Below, one piece after another: positions 63,653-64,000 of a stretch of 64,000 bases of DNA (position 1 is the stretch's first letter; the number at the start of each line of letters is the position of its first letter). The position numbers and the translations under genes were made by a program. The stretch covers positions 62,001-126,000 of the forward strand of contig JADJZA010000007.1 of assembly GCA_016719385.1 (NCBI GenBank), written 5' to 3'. The notes beneath the pieces were generated by a model that saw nothing but the letters and a program-made list of their open reading frames with translations, made no database searches and was not told where the DNA came from. This DNA is from Candidatus Microthrix subdominans (lineage in GTDB: Bacteria; Actinomycetota; Acidimicrobiia; Acidimicrobiales; Microtrichaceae).

Positions 63653-64000
63653 TCAGCCTGCGGGGGTGGGGGCGGTGAGCAGCTTCGCTTGGTGATCGGC
63701 CAACGAACCGCCGGTGAGCTCGAGAAGCCGTGCCCGGGTGACGTAACGGTGGGCGGGATGCTCCCAGGTGAAGCCGATCCCCCCGTGGTTCTGCACGTTC
63801 ACTTCGGCGTTGGTGAGAGCGGCACGTGTAGCCATCACGCGAGCGGCTTCCACCTCGAATGCGCCGTCGGGTCCGCCAGCGTCGACGGTGAGTGCGGCCC
63901 ATCGGGTTTGGGTGATGGCGGCCTCGGCTCGGGCCGCCATGTCGGCACAGCGGTGCTTCACCGCCTGGAACGAGCCGATCGGCTGTCCAAACTGCTCGCG
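63653..64000 (-). CDS. Acyl-CoA dehydrogenase, C-terminal part (5' end off the window)
   Basis: 116 codons are visible. REQFGQPIGSFQAVKHRCAD enters from the right edge, the signature of the acyl-CoA dehydrogenase C-terminal helical domain, followed by AEVNVQNHGGIGFTWEHPAH and RYVTRARLLELTGG, the conserved Q-x-x-G-G-x-G-x(4)-P segment that binds FAD. The reading frame is open through the edge. It ends just before the 63-bp-period repeat and faces the other acyl-CoA dehydrogenase gene. Such pairs are often the two subunits of heteromeric enzymes, but here they are convergent, so co-expression is not shown. Confidence 0.88.
   Translation of the reverse strand, partial: REQFGQPIGSFQAVKHRCADMAARAEAAITQTRWAALTVDAGGPDGAFEVEAARVMATRAALTNAEVNVQNHGGIGFTWEHPAHRYVTRARLLELTGGSLADHQAKLLTAPTPAG

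Overview
The window is very GC-rich DNA from an actinobacterium. The best single marker is a mycothiol glycosyltransferase (mshA), since mycothiol is essentially confined to Actinomycetota. A Rex-hemACD operon, F420/flavin-type oxidoreductases and many leaderless genes agree. The left third keeps the gene order of the mycobacterial gpm-mshA-YbjN-proC-hemACD-hemB-hemL block. An Acidimicrobiia-type organism (Ilumatobacter/Microthrix-like) would fit, but that is inference. No tRNA, rRNA, CRISPR array or insertion sequence was seen.

Layout. 0-8.2 kb: histidine phosphatase (cut by the edge), MoaD-like carrier overlapping a degenerate CdsA-like membrane protein, XRE regulator, mshA, YbjN protein, proC, SAM-hydrolase family protein, a 31-residue membrane peptide and an acyl-CoA ligase. 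8.2-20.3 kb: rex-hemA-hemC-hemD, uppS, a polyprenyl diphosphate synthase, a GH5-like hydrolase, an amino acid permease, alkB, hemB and hemL; the five hem genes cover Glu-tRNA to uroporphyrinogen III. 20.5-29.7 kb: a seven-gene, overlapping surface-polysaccharide operon (GT2, kinase-like protein, flippase, Wzz-like protein with a dead kinase domain, Alg14-Alg13 fusion, Wzy/ligase, sulfotransferase). 29.7-33.5 kb: divergent pncB/pncA for NAD salvage, a methyltransferase and a small flavin oxidoreductase. 33.5-41.3 kb: an FtsX/ATPase exporter divergent from a 1372-residue adenylate cyclase-ATPase-TPR protein. 41.6-46.0 kb: a phasin/HBHA-like protein behind the best promoter of the window, L-2-hydroxyglutarate oxidase, a frameshifted gluQ, and a TetR-fatty acid hydroxylase pair. 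46-54.3 kb: HNH nuclease, parE, SCO6745-like protein, asparaginase and parC. 54.4-64 kb: LLM oxidoreductase, enoyl-CoA hydratase, rsmG, a broken nuclease-lamin tail gene, a lipoprotein, a very large acidic repeat protein with a C-terminal membrane anchor (frame broken), and two acyl-CoA dehydrogenases.

Regulation can be read directly in places. About twenty genes on both strands carry a TANNNT box 6-8 nt before the start codon, the layout of leaderless mRNAs; this was used to choose several starts. Three operator candidates sit on such promoters: a Rex box at rex, a perfect LexA/SOS palindrome over the alkB start, and a TetR dyad over the TetR gene start.

Oddities include a hairpin repeat family with a 63-bp period at two loci 31 kb apart, homopolymer G runs of 12-23 nt that may be assembly artefacts, and three genes with broken frames.
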